64,000 bases of DNA from Vibrio aerogenes (lineage in GTDB: Bacteria; Pseudomonadota; Gammaproteobacteria; Enterobacterales; Vibrionaceae): assembly GCF_024346755.1 (NCBI RefSeq), contig NZ_AP024861.1, positions 3,224,001-3,288,000 on the forward strand. The letters are read 5' to 3'. The notes beneath the pieces are model-generated. The model saw nothing but the letters and a program-made list of their open reading frames with translations, was not told where the DNA came from and did no database searches. A program made the position numbers and the translations under genes. Below are positions 1 to 9,402 of this stretch, in pieces (position 1 is the stretch's first letter; every line of letters starts with the position of its first letter).

Positions 1-2
1 GT

Positions 3-545
3 GAATCCATTCATTTAATCAATCTGCCTAATGTCTATTCAGGTGAAAAGTTAGATTTGGGGGCTCGCTTTTTCCTGACGCACTTACCACAAGACCCTAA
101 ATTTAAACATATTATCGATCTTGGATGTGGTAATGGCGTCCTTGCTGTCAAAGCCAGGCAACTGAATCCACAGGCTGCAATAACCTGTATTGATGAAAGC
201 TTTATGGCGGTCGAATCCGCAAGACAAAATTTACAACACCATTTTTCTGATTGCGAAAACATTCGTTGTATTGCAAATAACTGTCTTGATGAATTCAAAG
301 GAAACTCTGCTGACTTAGTTTTGTGTAACCCTCCATTCCACCAGCAAACGGCAATCACAGATCACATCGCCTGGCAGATGTTCTGTGATGCAAAGCATGT
401 TCTGAATAAAGGAGGACAATTATTAGTGATCGGCAACCGTCACCTCGGCTACGATGGAAAACTGACAAGAATATTTGGAAAAACTAGCGTAAAAACTGTC
501 GCGGCTAACAAAAAATTTGTTATCTTACAGGCAACTAAAGGTTAA
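3..545 (+). CDS. rlmG: 23S rRNA G1835 methyltransferase RlmG, C-terminal part (5' end outside window)
   Basis: The open frame runs in from the left edge and ends at 545, so only about 180 C-terminal residues are present. They form a Rossmann SAM-methyltransferase domain: a DLGCGNG SAM-binding loop, an acidic strand end (CIDES), and the catalytic NPPF motif typical of base N-methyltransferases of the RsmC/RlmG group. RlmG methylates N2 of G1835 in 23S rRNA. An in-frame ATG at 57 is not the start, because conserved family sequence (LPNVYSGEKLDLGARFF) reads through it from upstream. RsmC is the alternative, but the text around NPPF fits RlmG better. Confidence 0.85.
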   Translation, partial: ESIHLINLPNVYSGEKLDLGARFFLTHLPQDPKFKHIIDLGCGNGVLAVKARQLNPQAAITCIDESFMAVESARQNLQHHFSDCENIRCIANNCLDEFKGNSADLVLCNPPFHQQTAITDHIAWQMFCDAKHVLNKGGQLLVIGNRHLGYDGKLTRIFGKTSVKTVAANKKFVILQATKG

Positions 546-709
546 CTTCATCTGAGTGACGTGCAACTTTTGCAATCAGAATAGATGAAAGAGAGCTACA
601 ATCATGTAGCTGAGTCATTTATATACAGCGCTTTAAAGGCTGTTTAGAACCGATTTGCACACAAATAAGCACATCGACTTATGTGATACATCTTGAAAAG
701 GAATCGATC

Positions 710-1279
710 ATGAAAAAACTGGTTATTGCAGCATCTATTGCTTTGCTTTCAGCCTGTTCAGCACCACAACAACAGCAAATTGACTTTTCCCCACAGCTGA
801 CTCTGAGTCAAAGCCGTATTGTTGAAGGCAAATCCTTCACGATGATGAGTAAAGACGTCAGAACAGCACAATATGTCGCACTTGTTGACAGCGGACACGC
901 GAACATTGATCCGGTTCATTCTCACCAGAACGTACGTATTACGATTGAGAATGCACTTTCCAAACAGTTTGCATCTCAAGGCTTTAACATGAGTGTGAAC
1001 AGTGAAAATACAGTAACAGCTGAGATTCAGGAAGCGCTTGTTTCTGTGAAACATTCCATTATGGAAAGTGAAATGAATGCCAGTGTTATCCTCGAGCTGA
1101 CCGCAGAAACACCAACCGGCAAAATTGTAAAAACTTATCGCGGTACAGCGAAGAAAACTTCACCATTCAGTGCTTCAAATGATGATATAGAAATGGTCTT
1201 TAACGATGTCGTCAGTCTGGTACTGAAGAAAGTTGCGGATGATGATGAGCTTAAAGCTTATATGCAGGAGCACTTTTAA
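710..1279 (+). CDS. yajG: YajG-family lipoprotein
   Basis: Small predicted lipoprotein of 189 residues. The N-terminus is a type II signal peptide with lipobox LSAC (Cys16) followed by a Gln-rich linker; the rest matches the YajG family, whose molecular function is unknown. An upstream in-frame ATG at 683 would put nine charged residues before the signal peptide, so the ATG at 710, preceded by AAAAGGAA, is chosen. The gene is followed without a gap by ppiA and then ampG. E. coli also has yajG directly upstream of ampG, which suggests a shared envelope or muropeptide context. Confidence 0.85.
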   Translation: MKKLVIAASIALLSACSAPQQQQIDFSPQLTLSQSRIVEGKSFTMMSKDVRTAQYVALVDSGHANIDPVHSHQNVRITIENALSKQFASQGFNMSVNSENTVTAEIQEALVSVKHSIMESEMNASVILELTAETPTGKIVKTYRGTAKKTSPFSASNDDIEMVFNDVVSLVLKKVADDDELKAYMQEHF

Positions 1280-1861
1280 ATGCTGAAACATCTGTTTTTT
1301 CTCCTGTGTCTGACAAGTTACAGCGTGATGTCGGCACCTGAAGTTGTATTTGAAACGACCCAGGGAAATTTTACGCTGGAACTTGATGCTGAAAAGGCGC
1401 CTGTCACAGTCGAAAATTTTCTGCGCTATGTTGAAGACGGCAGTTATGTCGGAAGCATATTTCACCGGGTCATTCCGGGATTTATGGTTCAGGGTGGCGG
1501 TTTTAACAGCCAGATGAATCGTTTGAAATCTTATGCGCCAATCAAAAATGAAGCCAGTAATGGCCTGAAAAATTTAACTGCGACTATCGCAATGGCCAGA
1601 ACTCAAAACCCTGATTCAGCGACCAGACAGTTTTATATCAATCTTGTCGACAACCCTTTTCTTGATTATGGCGAACGTCCTCCCGGTTATGCCGTTTTTG
1701 GGCGGGTGACCTCTGGTTTTTCTGCTATTCAGGCCATTGGGAAGCAGAAAACCAAAACGACAGGTCATATGCAGAATGTACCGGTAAAACCTATTGTCAT
1801 TACCAAAGTGACTCTGCTGAAAGAGAAAAGCACACCAGAGCCGCAGAAAGTGGCAAACTAG
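1280..1861 (+). CDS. ppiA: Periplasmic cyclophilin-type peptidyl-prolyl cis-trans isomerase
   Basis: Cyclophilin of 193 residues that isomerises prolyl peptide bonds. Residues 1-18 form a Sec signal peptide ending SVMSA, so the enzyme should act in the periplasm. The cyclophilin core is clear: FHRVIPGFMVQGGG with the catalytic Arg, then IAMARTQNPDSATRQFYIN and the GYAVFGRV block. Sequence and export signal resemble E. coli PpiA rather than cytoplasmic PpiB. The ATG directly follows the yajG stop codon (TAA at 1277-1279), so the two are probably co-translated. ampG starts 11 bases after the stop. Confidence 0.88.
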   Translation: MLKHLFFLLCLTSYSVMSAPEVVFETTQGNFTLELDAEKAPVTVENFLRYVEDGSYVGSIFHRVIPGFMVQGGGFNSQMNRLKSYAPIKNEASNGLKNLTATIAMARTQNPDSATRQFYINLVDNPFLDYGERPPGYAVFGRVTSGFSAIQAIGKQKTKTTGHMQNVPVKPIVITKVTLLKEKSTPEPQKVAN

Positions 1862-1871
1862 GCTGACAGGC

Positions 1872-3236
1872 ATGTTGTCAAATACTGCTATCTCATGGAA
1901 AGAAACATTACGAAGCTACATGGACCGGCGACTTGCCTGGGTACTGATGCTGGGTTGCTCAAGTGGCTTTCCGTGGGTATTAATTGGTTCGAATATGTCA
2001 GGCTGGCTCAAAGATGAGGGCCTGACCCGTTCCGCTATTGGTTATTTTGGCAGCATTTTTACCGTTTACACAATCAACTTTCTTTGGGCCCCTCTTGTCG
2101 ATCGGGTTCACCTGCCTGTTTTGGGAAAATGGCTTGGCCAAAGAAGAAGCTGGATTCTTTCCTGCCAGCTCATTATTTTGACTGGAACTCTTCTCATTGC
2201 CTCTGTGAACCCAGCCAGTCATCTGATGTTTACATCTCTGATCGCATTGATGATTGCGACGGCATCAGCCACTCAGGATATTGCGATTGATGCGTTCAGG
2301 ATTGATTCATTTAATAAATCAGAAGAGTCCAAACTCCCTCAGGCATCAGCCATGGCAGTGATTGGCTGGTGGACCGGTTATTCATTACCAGGCTTTTTAG
2401 CGTTCACTTATGCAAACGAATATGGCTGGGGAAATATTTACTACGGAATGGCGGTGATTGTTCTGCTGTTAATCGCTTTCACACTGCTGGTCAGAGAACC
2501 TGAAACACACCGGGATTTATTGCAACAAAAAGCTGAAAAGCGACATGAACATTACACACACTCAGCCGTGTTAACCTGGCTGTCTGTCACCGTACTCGAA
2601 CCTTTTATTGATTTTTTCCGGAGAAATGGCATCTCTGTTGCACTCACTTTATTGCTGTTCGTTTTTCTGTTTAAAGTCGGGGAAGCCTTTCTCGGGCGCA
2701 TGTCGATTCCATTTTACAAAGAAATCGGATTCTCCAATGAGCAGATTGGTTATTATTCCAAACTGATCGGATGGGGGGCCACCATGCTGTTTACTTTTCT
2801 GGGCAGTGTCGTCAATGTCCGGTTTGGTATTGTAAAAGGGTTGATGATCGGCGGGACTGCGATGGCAGCCAGCAACCTGATGTTCTCCTGGATAGCAGAG
2901 ACAGGCCCAGATGAGCATCTGTTTTTAGCCACGGTTATTGTCGATAATTTTACAACAGCCTTCTCAACCGTCGCATTTGTTTCCTTTCTGACTCTGATGA
3001 CAGGGCAGGCATTTTCAGCAACGCAATATGCTTTACTGGCCTCATTGGGAAATGCAGGACGAACCGTGCTGGCATCTTTCAGCGGTGCACTGGCCGATTA
3101 TCTCGATAACTGGACCCTTTTCTTTATACTGACAGCCATCATGGTCCTGCCCAGCCTGCTGATGCTTTACTCACTCCGCCATTATTTTTCACGCTTGCTG
3201 CTGAAAGCCAGACAGGAGAGGCAAAATTCAGCCTGA
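1872..3236 (+). CDS. ampG: AmpG muropeptide permease
   Basis: Major facilitator superfamily inner-membrane transporter (454 residues, about 12 hydrophobic segments) that imports GlcNAc-anhydroMurNAc peptides for cell-wall recycling. Diagnostic AmpG text includes the start region RRLAWVLMLGCSSGFPWVLIG and the TASATQDIAIDAFR motif in the first half. It is the last gene of the yajG-ppiA-ampG run. A palindrome (CCTGAATTCAGG, 3232-3243) overlaps its stop codon. Substrate is inferred from the family. Confidence 0.93.
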   Translation: MLSNTAISWKETLRSYMDRRLAWVLMLGCSSGFPWVLIGSNMSGWLKDEGLTRSAIGYFGSIFTVYTINFLWAPLVDRVHLPVLGKWLGQRRSWILSCQLIILTGTLLIASVNPASHLMFTSLIALMIATASATQDIAIDAFRIDSFNKSEESKLPQASAMAVIGWWTGYSLPGFLAFTYANEYGWGNIYYGMAVIVLLLIAFTLLVREPETHRDLLQQKAEKRHEHYTHSAVLTWLSVTVLEPFIDFFRRNGISVALTLLLFVFLFKVGEAFLGRMSIPFYKEIGFSNEQIGYYSKLIGWGATMLFTFLGSVVNVRFGIVKGLMIGGTAMAASNLMFSWIAETGPDEHLFLATVIVDNFTTAFSTVAFVSFLTLMTGQAFSATQYALLASLGNAGRTVLASFSGALADYLDNWTLFFILTAIMVLPSLLMLYSLRHYFSRLLLKARQERQNSA

Positions 3237-3309
3237 ATTCAGGTTTCTTATTCCAGTCATCAGTTTTTTCTGATGAGAGAAGCTGATTCAAACATGAACC
3301 CTTATTGCT

Positions 3310-4212
3310 ATGAATATTGTAATTCTGGGGCCGGGGGCCGTTGGTTCTCTCTGGGCCGTCAAACTAAGGCAAGCCGGACACCGGGTTTCAGTATGGAGCC
3401 GCCGGTCAGCCAGCCTTTACTCCATTCAGCTGGATGATCATCCAGCCATCGATTTCTCTAATCAAACGCATGCAGATATCAGTCAGGCCGATCTGGTTGT
3501 GATTACCGTTAAATCGTGGCAGGTCTCATCTGCACTTGAATCTGTCAGACCGTATCTTCAGCCAGAAACCATGCTGTTGTTCATGCATAATGGCATGGGA
3601 GTAACAGAGGAGCTCAGCTCTTATATTAACCATCATCCATGCCTGATCGCCACAACAAGTCATGGCGCATTGAGAGATGAATCAAGCGTCTGTCCGGTGC
3701 GGGTCTGTCACACGGGAGCAGGCGAAACCTGGCTGGGAGCGGCAACCCCATCCGGGCAACAATGTCAGTTCATGACTGACGTCCTGAATCATGCTTTCGC
3801 CCCGGTCTGCTGGCATGACAATATTGAACAGGCTCAATGGAAAAAACTGGCGGTTAACTGCGTGATTAACCCACTGACAGCAATCCATCAGTGTGCAAAT
3901 GGCCAGCTGGCTTCATATCAGTTCAGTCAGCAAATTTCGGCTCTTATCACCGAAATCAGCCAGGTGATGAATGCAGAAGGGATCAAGACACATCCCGGTG
4001 CGTTAAACAAACTCGTCTTTCAGGTGATAGAAAACACCCGGGAAAACCACTCTTCTATGTATCAGGATATTCTCAGCCACAGAACCACCGAAATTGACTA
4101 CATTACAGGATACTTACTGAAGATTGCCGGAAAACACCAGATTGCGGTTCCGGAAAATGAAAAGCTCTGCCAACAGATAAAGCAAATGGAAGAGAAAGGA
4201 CAAAAAAGATGA
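3310..4212 (+). CDS. panE: 2-dehydropantoate 2-reductase (ketopantoate reductase)
   Basis: NADPH-dependent reduction of ketopantoate to pantoate in pantothenate/CoA synthesis. The 300-residue protein begins with a Rossmann strand and the GPGAVG nucleotide-binding loop (residues 7-12). The second domain carries the conserved KKLAVNCVINPLTA segment with the catalytic lysine. The stop overlaps the yajL start by four bases (ATGA), so the two genes are translationally coupled. Confidence 0.92.
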   Translation: MNIVILGPGAVGSLWAVKLRQAGHRVSVWSRRSASLYSIQLDDHPAIDFSNQTHADISQADLVVITVKSWQVSSALESVRPYLQPETMLLFMHNGMGVTEELSSYINHHPCLIATTSHGALRDESSVCPVRVCHTGAGETWLGAATPSGQQCQFMTDVLNHAFAPVCWHDNIEQAQWKKLAVNCVINPLTAIHQCANGQLASYQFSQQISALITEISQVMNAEGIKTHPGALNKLVFQVIENTRENHSSMYQDILSHRTTEIDYITGYLLKIAGKHQIAVPENEKLCQQIKQMEEKGQKR

Positions 4213-4826
4213 ATAAAAAAATTCTGGTGCCGGTAGCACCGGGTTCAGAAGAAATGGAAGCTGTGACGATCATCGATATTATGATCAGAGCCGGTTATGA
4301 CGTGACGGTTGCAAGTGCCGATTTTAGCGGCAGACTGACCTTCAAAGCATCCCGTGGGGTGACACTGACCGCGGACTGTCTGCTGGTTGATATCGCAGAT
4401 GAAGAATTTGATGCCATCATCCTTCCCGGTGGACTGGAAGGTTCAGAAATATTCAAAGACAGCACAGTACTGATCGAAATGCTGAAACAACAACAGTATG
4501 ACGGCAGGCTTGTTGCCGCCATTTGCGCAGCTCCGGCGCTGGTTCTGCAACATCATCAGCTTTACCCGAAAGCGATCATGACTTGTCATCCGTCCTTCAA
4601 AGATACCATTCCACACGCACAATGGCGGGAAAAGCGGGTTACTTACGATAAGAATCACAAGCTCATCACCAGCCAGGGCCCAGGAACAGCACTTGAATTT
4701 GCGATGGAAATTGTAATTTATTTCTCAGGAAAAGCGCACGCATGGAAAATTGCCGAACCCATGGTCACGGCGCCTAACCTGAATTATCACCAGATGGGCA
4801 AATGGGATGAAGCGTCAGATCAGTGA
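4209..4826 (+). CDS. yajL: DJ-1/PfpI family protein YajL
   Basis: Cytoplasmic DJ-1 superfamily protein of 205 residues, described in E. coli as a chaperone/oxidative-stress protein and debated as a deglycase. Cys106 lies in the nucleophile elbow (VAAICAAPAL), the same number as in E. coli YajL and human DJ-1, and the acidic partner is in PGSEEMEA near residues 12-17. It overlaps panE by four bases. Its 3' end overlaps the end of csdE on the other strand by 12 bases, leaving no room for a terminator between them. Confidence 0.92.
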   Translation: MNKKILVPVAPGSEEMEAVTIIDIMIRAGYDVTVASADFSGRLTFKASRGVTLTADCLLVDIADEEFDAIILPGGLEGSEIFKDSTVLIEMLKQQQYDGRLVAAICAAPALVLQHHQLYPKAIMTCHPSFKDTIPHAQWREKRVTYDKNHKLITSQGPGTALEFAMEIVIYFSGKAHAWKIAEPMVTAPNLNYHQMGKWDEASDQ

Positions 4827-5264
4827 TTCTGTCTGTGTCTGAGTTAACGCTTTAATCTGACTGACAATGGCCCGAATCCCATTGCCTCGGGTCGGGCTCA
4901 GATGCGACAGTAAATTCAGTTGCTGAAAATAGTGTGCCATATCGAATGCATTAATTTCAGCACTGGTTTTACCCTGACAGGCCGCCATAATGACACCAAT
5001 CAGTCCCCGGATTATTCTGGCATCTGAATCAGCGGCAAAAAACCACAGCCCTTCACGCTGTTGCGCCAACAGCCACACCCGGCTTTCACACCCGGAGACC
5101 ATAATCTCATCAGATTTCAGGGATTCAGGCATCGCTGGAAGCTGTTTTCCCCACTGTAGTAATTGCCGGTACTTCTCTTCCCAGCCATGAAGATCCTGCA
5201 TCACTTGCAGAATATCATCAGCTGTCATTTGCTCACCAAACGGAGCTGTTGTCACAATTTGCAT
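4815..5264 (-). CDS. csdE: SufE-family cysteine desulfuration acceptor CsdE
   Basis: Sulfur acceptor that takes persulfide sulfur from a cysteine desulfurase. The SufE/CsdE fold is recognisable by WEEKYRQLLQWGKQLPAMP and the active Cys59 in SGCESRVWL. A GTG at 5276 is possible, but the ATG at 5264 gives a length (149 residues) and N-terminus that align with E. coli CsdE. It lies 15 bases after tcdA in the same direction, as expected for the Csd sulfur relay. The desulfurase gene csdA, normally adjacent, is not present here, so SufE proper remains a weaker alternative. Confidence 0.85.
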   Translation of the reverse strand: MQIVTTAPFGEQMTADDILQVMQDLHGWEEKYRQLLQWGKQLPAMPESLKSDEIMVSGCESRVWLLAQQREGLWFFAADSDARIIRGLIGVIMAACQGKTSAEINAFDMAHYFQQLNLLSHLSPTRGNGIRAIVSQIKALTQTQTESLI

Positions 5265-5279
5265 CTCTGAAAGCACTTT

Positions 5280-6089
5280 CTATGATTGATGTTTTTGAAT
5301 CAGTTTTTCTATCAGCCGGGCAGCAGCAATCAGACCAAAGCTGGCAGTGACCATCATCGCTGCACCAAAACCGCTGGCACAATCCATTCTTTTCGGCCCT
5401 TCTGCGGTTGATTTTGCCGCACAAACCGAGCCATCTGGCTGTGGATATTTCAGCTGTTCCGTTGAAAATACGCACTCAATACCAAATTTCCGGGCAGGAT
5501 TTCTGGGAAAATTAAATTCCCGTCTTAAACGATCTTTAAGCTTTTTCGCTAACGGATCCTGAATTGTTTTTGTCAGATCCGCGATCTTAATCTGCGTCGG
5601 ATCCGTCTGTCCGCCAGCGCCACCTGTGGTAATCACTTTGATTTTTTGTCTGCGGCAGTAAGCCAGCAATGCGGCTTTCGCTTTCAGGCTGTCAATCGCA
5701 TCCAGCACATAATCAAATTCGTGCGTGATATACTGCTGAAGATTATCCGGTGTAATAAAATCATCGATCAAATTCACCTGGCATTCAGGATTGATCTGCC
5801 GGATTCTCTCTGCCATGACTTCGATTTTACTCTGACCCACCGTATTAGCCATCGCATGAATCTGACGATTCACATTCGTCACACAGACATCATCCATATC
5901 AATCAGCGTCAACGCACCAATTCCCGTCCGGGCCAGTGCTTCTGCCCCCCATGAACCCACACCGCCTATGCCAATAACGCACACATGCGCCGCTCTGAGG
6001 ATCTCAACTTCATCATGCCCATAAAGCCGGCGGGTACCGCCAAAACGCTGCTGATAAGCTTCTGAAGCCGGGGAAGTTAACTCTCGCAT
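5280..6089 (-). CDS. tcdA: tRNA threonylcarbamoyladenosine dehydratase TcdA (CsdL)
   Basis: E1-like ThiF/MoeB-fold enzyme that uses ATP to cyclise t6A37 to ct6A37 in ANN-decoding tRNAs. The GIGGVGSWGAEALAR loop and following LIDMD form the adenylation site; a hydrophobic helix near the C-terminus is typical of TcdA membrane association. The ATG at 6089 (MRELTSPASEAYQQRFGGT) fits the family start better than the one at 6125. It sits upstream of csdE and downstream of mltA, as in E. coli. Confidence 0.9.
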   Translation of the reverse strand: MRELTSPASEAYQQRFGGTRRLYGHDEVEILRAAHVCVIGIGGVGSWGAEALARTGIGALTLIDMDDVCVTNVNRQIHAMANTVGQSKIEVMAERIRQINPECQVNLIDDFITPDNLQQYITHEFDYVLDAIDSLKAKAALLAYCRRQKIKVITTGGAGGQTDPTQIKIADLTKTIQDPLAKKLKDRLRREFNFPRNPARKFGIECVFSTEQLKYPQPDGSVCAAKSTAEGPKRMDCASGFGAAMMVTASFGLIAAARLIEKLIQKHQS

Positions 6090-6143
6090 AAAAAGCACCC
6101 AAATGTGATAACCGGACGAAAACAATAGCCGGAAAAGATAAAG

Positions 6144-6167
6144 AAAGAGTGCGATTTATACGCACTC
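6144..6167 (-). terminator. Rho-independent terminator after mltA
   Basis: On the minus strand GAGTGCG, a 7-base loop and CGCACTC form a perfect stem, followed by TTTCTTTATCTTTT. It separates mltA from tcdA. Confidence 0.7.
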
Positions 6168-6215
6168 CTTTGTCAAAAGTCCAGCGGCCATCAGCCGCGG
6201 AACGAACAAAAATTA

Positions 6216-7325
6216 TCACTCAGTTTTTTCTGGTGGTAAAGCCCAGGGGGCCTGAGTTGCTGTGCCAATGAGTCCGAGTTTCCACACCCGGCCAAAATGA
6301 CGGTAGTGCCCTGCGGCAGTACCGGCACGTGCCCCCATGCCATGATATAAATCCAGATGATTATCTTTGACCGCCCCGCCGGTATCGAGCACGATAAGTA
6401 ATTTTAACTCATGCGTACCACTCCAGCTTCCATCTGCATTCAGCAGAGGTACTTCAGCCAGAATCGGGGTTCCCATTGGAAATATGCGTTTATCGCCAGC
6501 AACCGATGCCATCGGAATTAAAGGAATTCCGGCAGTTCCGGTCACGGGCGCTGCGGCTTTGGGGGCAAAAAAGACATACGAAGGATTCTGCTCCAGTAAT
6601 TCCCTGACCTCGTTTTCCGGATGAGTCATCACCCATTGCTTAATCGCTTTGAGTGACATTTTTTCCTTTGGGATCTCTTTTCGGTCAATCAGCACTTTGC
6701 CAATACTGACATAAGCTTTTTTATTTTTGCCGGCGTAGGCGAAATATTCCAGAGAGTCATCATCCCCGAAATGAACAAACCCACTTCCCTGAACTTCCAT
6801 AATAAACGGATCAATCCGGTTAGCGGCATATCCAAGTTCAAGTCCCTGACCTTCTAGTGCACCGGCGTATATTTCCGCTCTGGTCGGACAATCATCTGTA
6901 CAATCCGGTTTCTGATAAACCGGGAAACGAAACCGTCGGTTGGCGGTATGCCTGAGTTCAACAACCGGCGAAAAATACCCGGTGAACAAAACATTCCCCC
7001 GCTGATCAGCGCCGCCTAGCTGTGCACTCTGAATACCGTATTGACTGAGTGCCTGAGGGTCACCACTTTTTTCTGCCCACTCACGAAGCTGCACATAAAG
7101 TGGCTGATAAATTTTAGACAAGGATGGAGATTTTTCTGCCACCAAAGCACTCTGGCGATTAAATTCACTAAAATCTCTTGGTGAATTTGAGCGGATATGA
7201 TCTGTTTTGTTTAATATCTCAGGTAACACACCATCAGCATATTGTTGGGCTCTGTCTGTAGGATTGACACATCCTCCCAAAAGAAAGGCACTAAAGAGCA
7301 GAGCCAAAAGCTTATATAAATTCAC
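6216..7325 (-). CDS. mltA: Membrane-bound lytic murein transglycosylase A
   Basis: Outer-membrane lipoprotein (369 residues) that cleaves peptidoglycan glycan strands to 1,6-anhydromuropeptides. The signal peptide ends in lipobox LGGC (Cys19). The MltA domain is followed by the 3D domain, where VLDTGGAVKDNHLDLYHG carries the catalytic aspartate. Its products are the substrates of AmpG encoded 3 kb away. In E. coli, mltA also lies between tcdA and the argA-rec cluster, with amiC in between; no amiC is present here. Confidence 0.93.
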   Translation of the reverse strand: MNLYKLLALLFSAFLLGGCVNPTDRAQQYADGVLPEILNKTDHIRSNSPRDFSEFNRQSALVAEKSPSLSKIYQPLYVQLREWAEKSGDPQALSQYGIQSAQLGGADQRGNVLFTGYFSPVVELRHTANRRFRFPVYQKPDCTDDCPTRAEIYAGALEGQGLELGYAANRIDPFIMEVQGSGFVHFGDDDSLEYFAYAGKNKKAYVSIGKVLIDRKEIPKEKMSLKAIKQWVMTHPENEVRELLEQNPSYVFFAPKAAAPVTGTAGIPLIPMASVAGDKRIFPMGTPILAEVPLLNADGSWSGTHELKLLIVLDTGGAVKDNHLDLYHGMGARAGTAAGHYRHFGRVWKLGLIGTATQAPWALPPEKTE

Positions 7326-7522
7326 CTGTATTCCTCATCATCGATATCCAATTAAACAGAGACCCAACAGTCTGACAATGCAGGGCACAATTTCAGAGCA
7401 GAGTTTATCACCTGAATGTCATAAAAAATCAATATGGTAAAACGACATCATATACTCAGGGGATGAATATAAGCTGAAAAAATCAGAATCACAAAAACAA
7501 AGCAATAAAACACTTGCCTGAG

Positions 7523-7540
7523 AATGAATAAAAAGTCATC
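7523..7540 (+). promoter_or_regulatory. Candidate ARG box (ArgR operator) upstream of argA
   Basis: AATGAATAAAAAGTCATC matches 14 of 18 positions of the palindromic ARG-box consensus AATGAATAATTATTCATT, including both TGAAT/TCAT arms. It lies 35 bases before the argA start. A second, weaker copy (about 10 of 18) follows three bases later at 7544-7561, the usual tandem spacing. ArgR repression of argA is expected from the family; the sites are predictions. Confidence 0.5.
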
Positions 7541-7575
7541 ATTTCAGCATAATTAAACAAGGAGATGCCTGAACT

Positions 7576-8913
7576 GTGAAAATCAGAAGTACTGCACTCG
7601 TTAAAGGATTCCGCCAGTCTGTCCCTTATGTCAACGCCCACAGAGGCAAAATAATGGTCATTATGATTGGTGGAGAAGCTATTGCTGATAAAAATTTTGC
7701 CAATATCATCAGTGATATAGCTTTACTCCATAGTCTGGGAGTAAAAATCGTACTGGTCTATGGTGCCCGGCCACAGATGAATCAGTTACTGGATGCTCAC
7801 AACTGCAATACGCCTTACCATAAAGGTATCCGGATTACTGATGAATTGGCACTTCCATATGTTGTTCAGGCTGCCGGACAACTTCAGCTGGCAATCACCG
7901 GCCGGCTGTCATTGAGTCTGAACAACACACCAATGGCCGGTAATCAGCTCAGCGTTATCAGCGGAAATTTTGTGATTGCACAACCGCTGGGAGTTGATGA
8001 CGGAATCGACTACTGCCACAGTGGTAAAGTCCGCCGTATCAATATCGAAGGCATCAATCAGGCATTAAATCAGAATTCCATTGTCTTACTTGGCCCCATT
8101 GCCAGCTCAGTGACCGGAGAGTGCTTCAATCTGTTATCAGAAGAAGTCGCCACGGAAGTGGCCATCCGTTTAAAAGCAGAAAAACTGATTGGGTTCTGCT
8201 CCGAACAAGGTATTTTTGATGAAGAAGGCAACTCAATTGCTGAGCTGTTCCCGGCGGATGTAGAAGCGATGCTACAACGAGTCGAACAAGAGACGGAAGA
8301 ACCAGAACATACAAACCGTGGCCGGTTCCGCTTCTTGCGGGCAGCGATAGCAGCCTGCAGAGCCGGTATTCCCCGAAGTCATCTGGTGAGCTATAAAGAA
8401 GATGGTGCGCTGATTCAGGAGCTGTTCTCCATCGATGGTATCGGCACACAGTTGGTCATGGCAAGTTCAGAGCAGGTCCGGGAAGCGCATATTGACGACA
8501 TTGGCGGTATATTCGATCTTATTCAGCCGCTGGAAGAGAAAGGAATTCTGGTCCGCCGCTCCCGTGAACAACTGGAACAGGAAATTCATCAATTTACCAT
8601 TATAGAAAAAGATGGGCTCATCATTGGTTGCGCTGCACTTTATCCCTATCCGGAAGAGCGGATGGGCGAAATGGCCTGTGTCGCGATTCACTCAGAATAC
8701 AGAGATGGAAACAGGGGATTAATGCTCCTGAAGCACATCAAGAATCAGGCAAAAAGTATGGGAATCCAGCAAATATTTGTCCTGACGACCCACAGTGTTC
8801 ACTGGTTCAGGGAACAGGGCTTTGTCGAAACTGGTGTTGAATCACTGCCAATCACCAAACAGAATCTGTACAACTACCAGCGCCGCTCTAAAATTCTTTG
8901 TCTGAGCCTGTAA
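7576..8913 (+). CDS. argA: N-acetylglutamate synthase
   Basis: First enzyme of arginine synthesis: acetyl-CoA + glutamate to N-acetylglutamate. The 445-residue protein (E. coli 443) has an N-terminal amino-acid-kinase-like domain, which holds the arginine feedback site, and a C-terminal GNAT acetyltransferase domain (roughly residues 295-440). Translation begins with GTG at 7576 behind AAGGAG. The C-terminal GNAT part contains the expected [18 protein letters not shown] acetyl-CoA loop. Confidence 0.95.
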   Translation: MKIRSTALVKGFRQSVPYVNAHRGKIMVIMIGGEAIADKNFANIISDIALLHSLGVKIVLVYGARPQMNQLLDAHNCNTPYHKGIRITDELALPYVVQAAGQLQLAITGRLSLSLNNTPMAGNQLSVISGNFVIAQPLGVDDGIDYCHSGKVRRINIEGINQALNQNSIVLLGPIASSVTGECFNLLSEEVATEVAIRLKAEKLIGFCSEQGIFDEEGNSIAELFPADVEAMLQRVEQETEEPEHTNRGRFRFLRAAIAACRAGIPRSHLVSYKEDGALIQELFSIDGIGTQLVMASSEQVREAHIDDIGGIFDLIQPLEEKGILVRRSREQLEQEIHQFTIIEKDGLIIGCAALYPYPEERMGEMACVAIHSEYRDGNRGLMLLKHIKNQAKSMGIQQIFVLTTHSVHWFREQGFVETGVESLPITKQNLYNYQRRSKILCLSL

Positions 8914-8920
8914 AAACATC

Positions 8921-8950
8921 GCGGACTTTTCATCCTGTGAAGTCCGCTTC
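8921..8950 (+). terminator. Hairpin terminator after argA
   Basis: GCGGACTT and AAGTCCGC form an 8-bp stem eight bases after the argA stop. Only a weak pyrimidine tail follows (TTCC...CTCTTTCTG), so efficiency is uncertain. Confidence 0.45.
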
Positions 8951-9203
8951 CTGACTCTCTTTCTGACATCTGACTGAGTCATCAATACCACTTCGCAGAA
9001 ATTTGAGATGAACGCACTCAATCTCCAACAAAGATGGATCCTGATGATTAAACACTTTGATTCATAATGGAGATTGTGTAAAATTCCCGACAATGAGACA
9101 TATTTATATTGACTTTTGTGACGCATACCTCACTTTAATCGCAATAAATAAACTATGCGTCCGAATTATTTATACAAAAAGTGTAATTAAGAGCATATAG
9201 CGT

Positions 9204-9383
9204 ATGAGAACCATCATTTGTAATTCACTACAGAGCTTCTGGGACATGGGAGATAACCATTTTCTGGAAGGGTTAAATGTTCATTGTGTATTTCCGGTAG
9301 ATGAACGCATCAAAGGATTTATTCTGGGTTCGAAAGAACGCTATAAAATTCATGAAATTACATTTACAAAAGCTTTTTCTTAA
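9204..9383 (+). CDS. Small hypothetical protein, 59 aa
   Basis: Open frame of 59 residues starting MRTIICNSLQSFWDMGDNH and ending TFTKAFS. It is soluble, without signal peptide or membrane segment, and has codon use like its neighbours. I do not recognise a characterised family. I recall unnamed small ORFs at this argA-recD position in vibrios, but cannot confirm homology. The Shine-Dalgarno is weak. An 8-bp inverted repeat (GACGCATA 9120-9127, TATGCGTC 9154-9161) lies upstream and could be an operator. The gene ends 19 bases from the end of convergent recD. Confidence 0.55.
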   Translation: MRTIICNSLQSFWDMGDNHFLEGLNVHCVFPVDERIKGFILGSKERYKIHEITFTKAFS

Positions 9384-9402
9384 CCAAATCCCGCCATACC
9401 GT

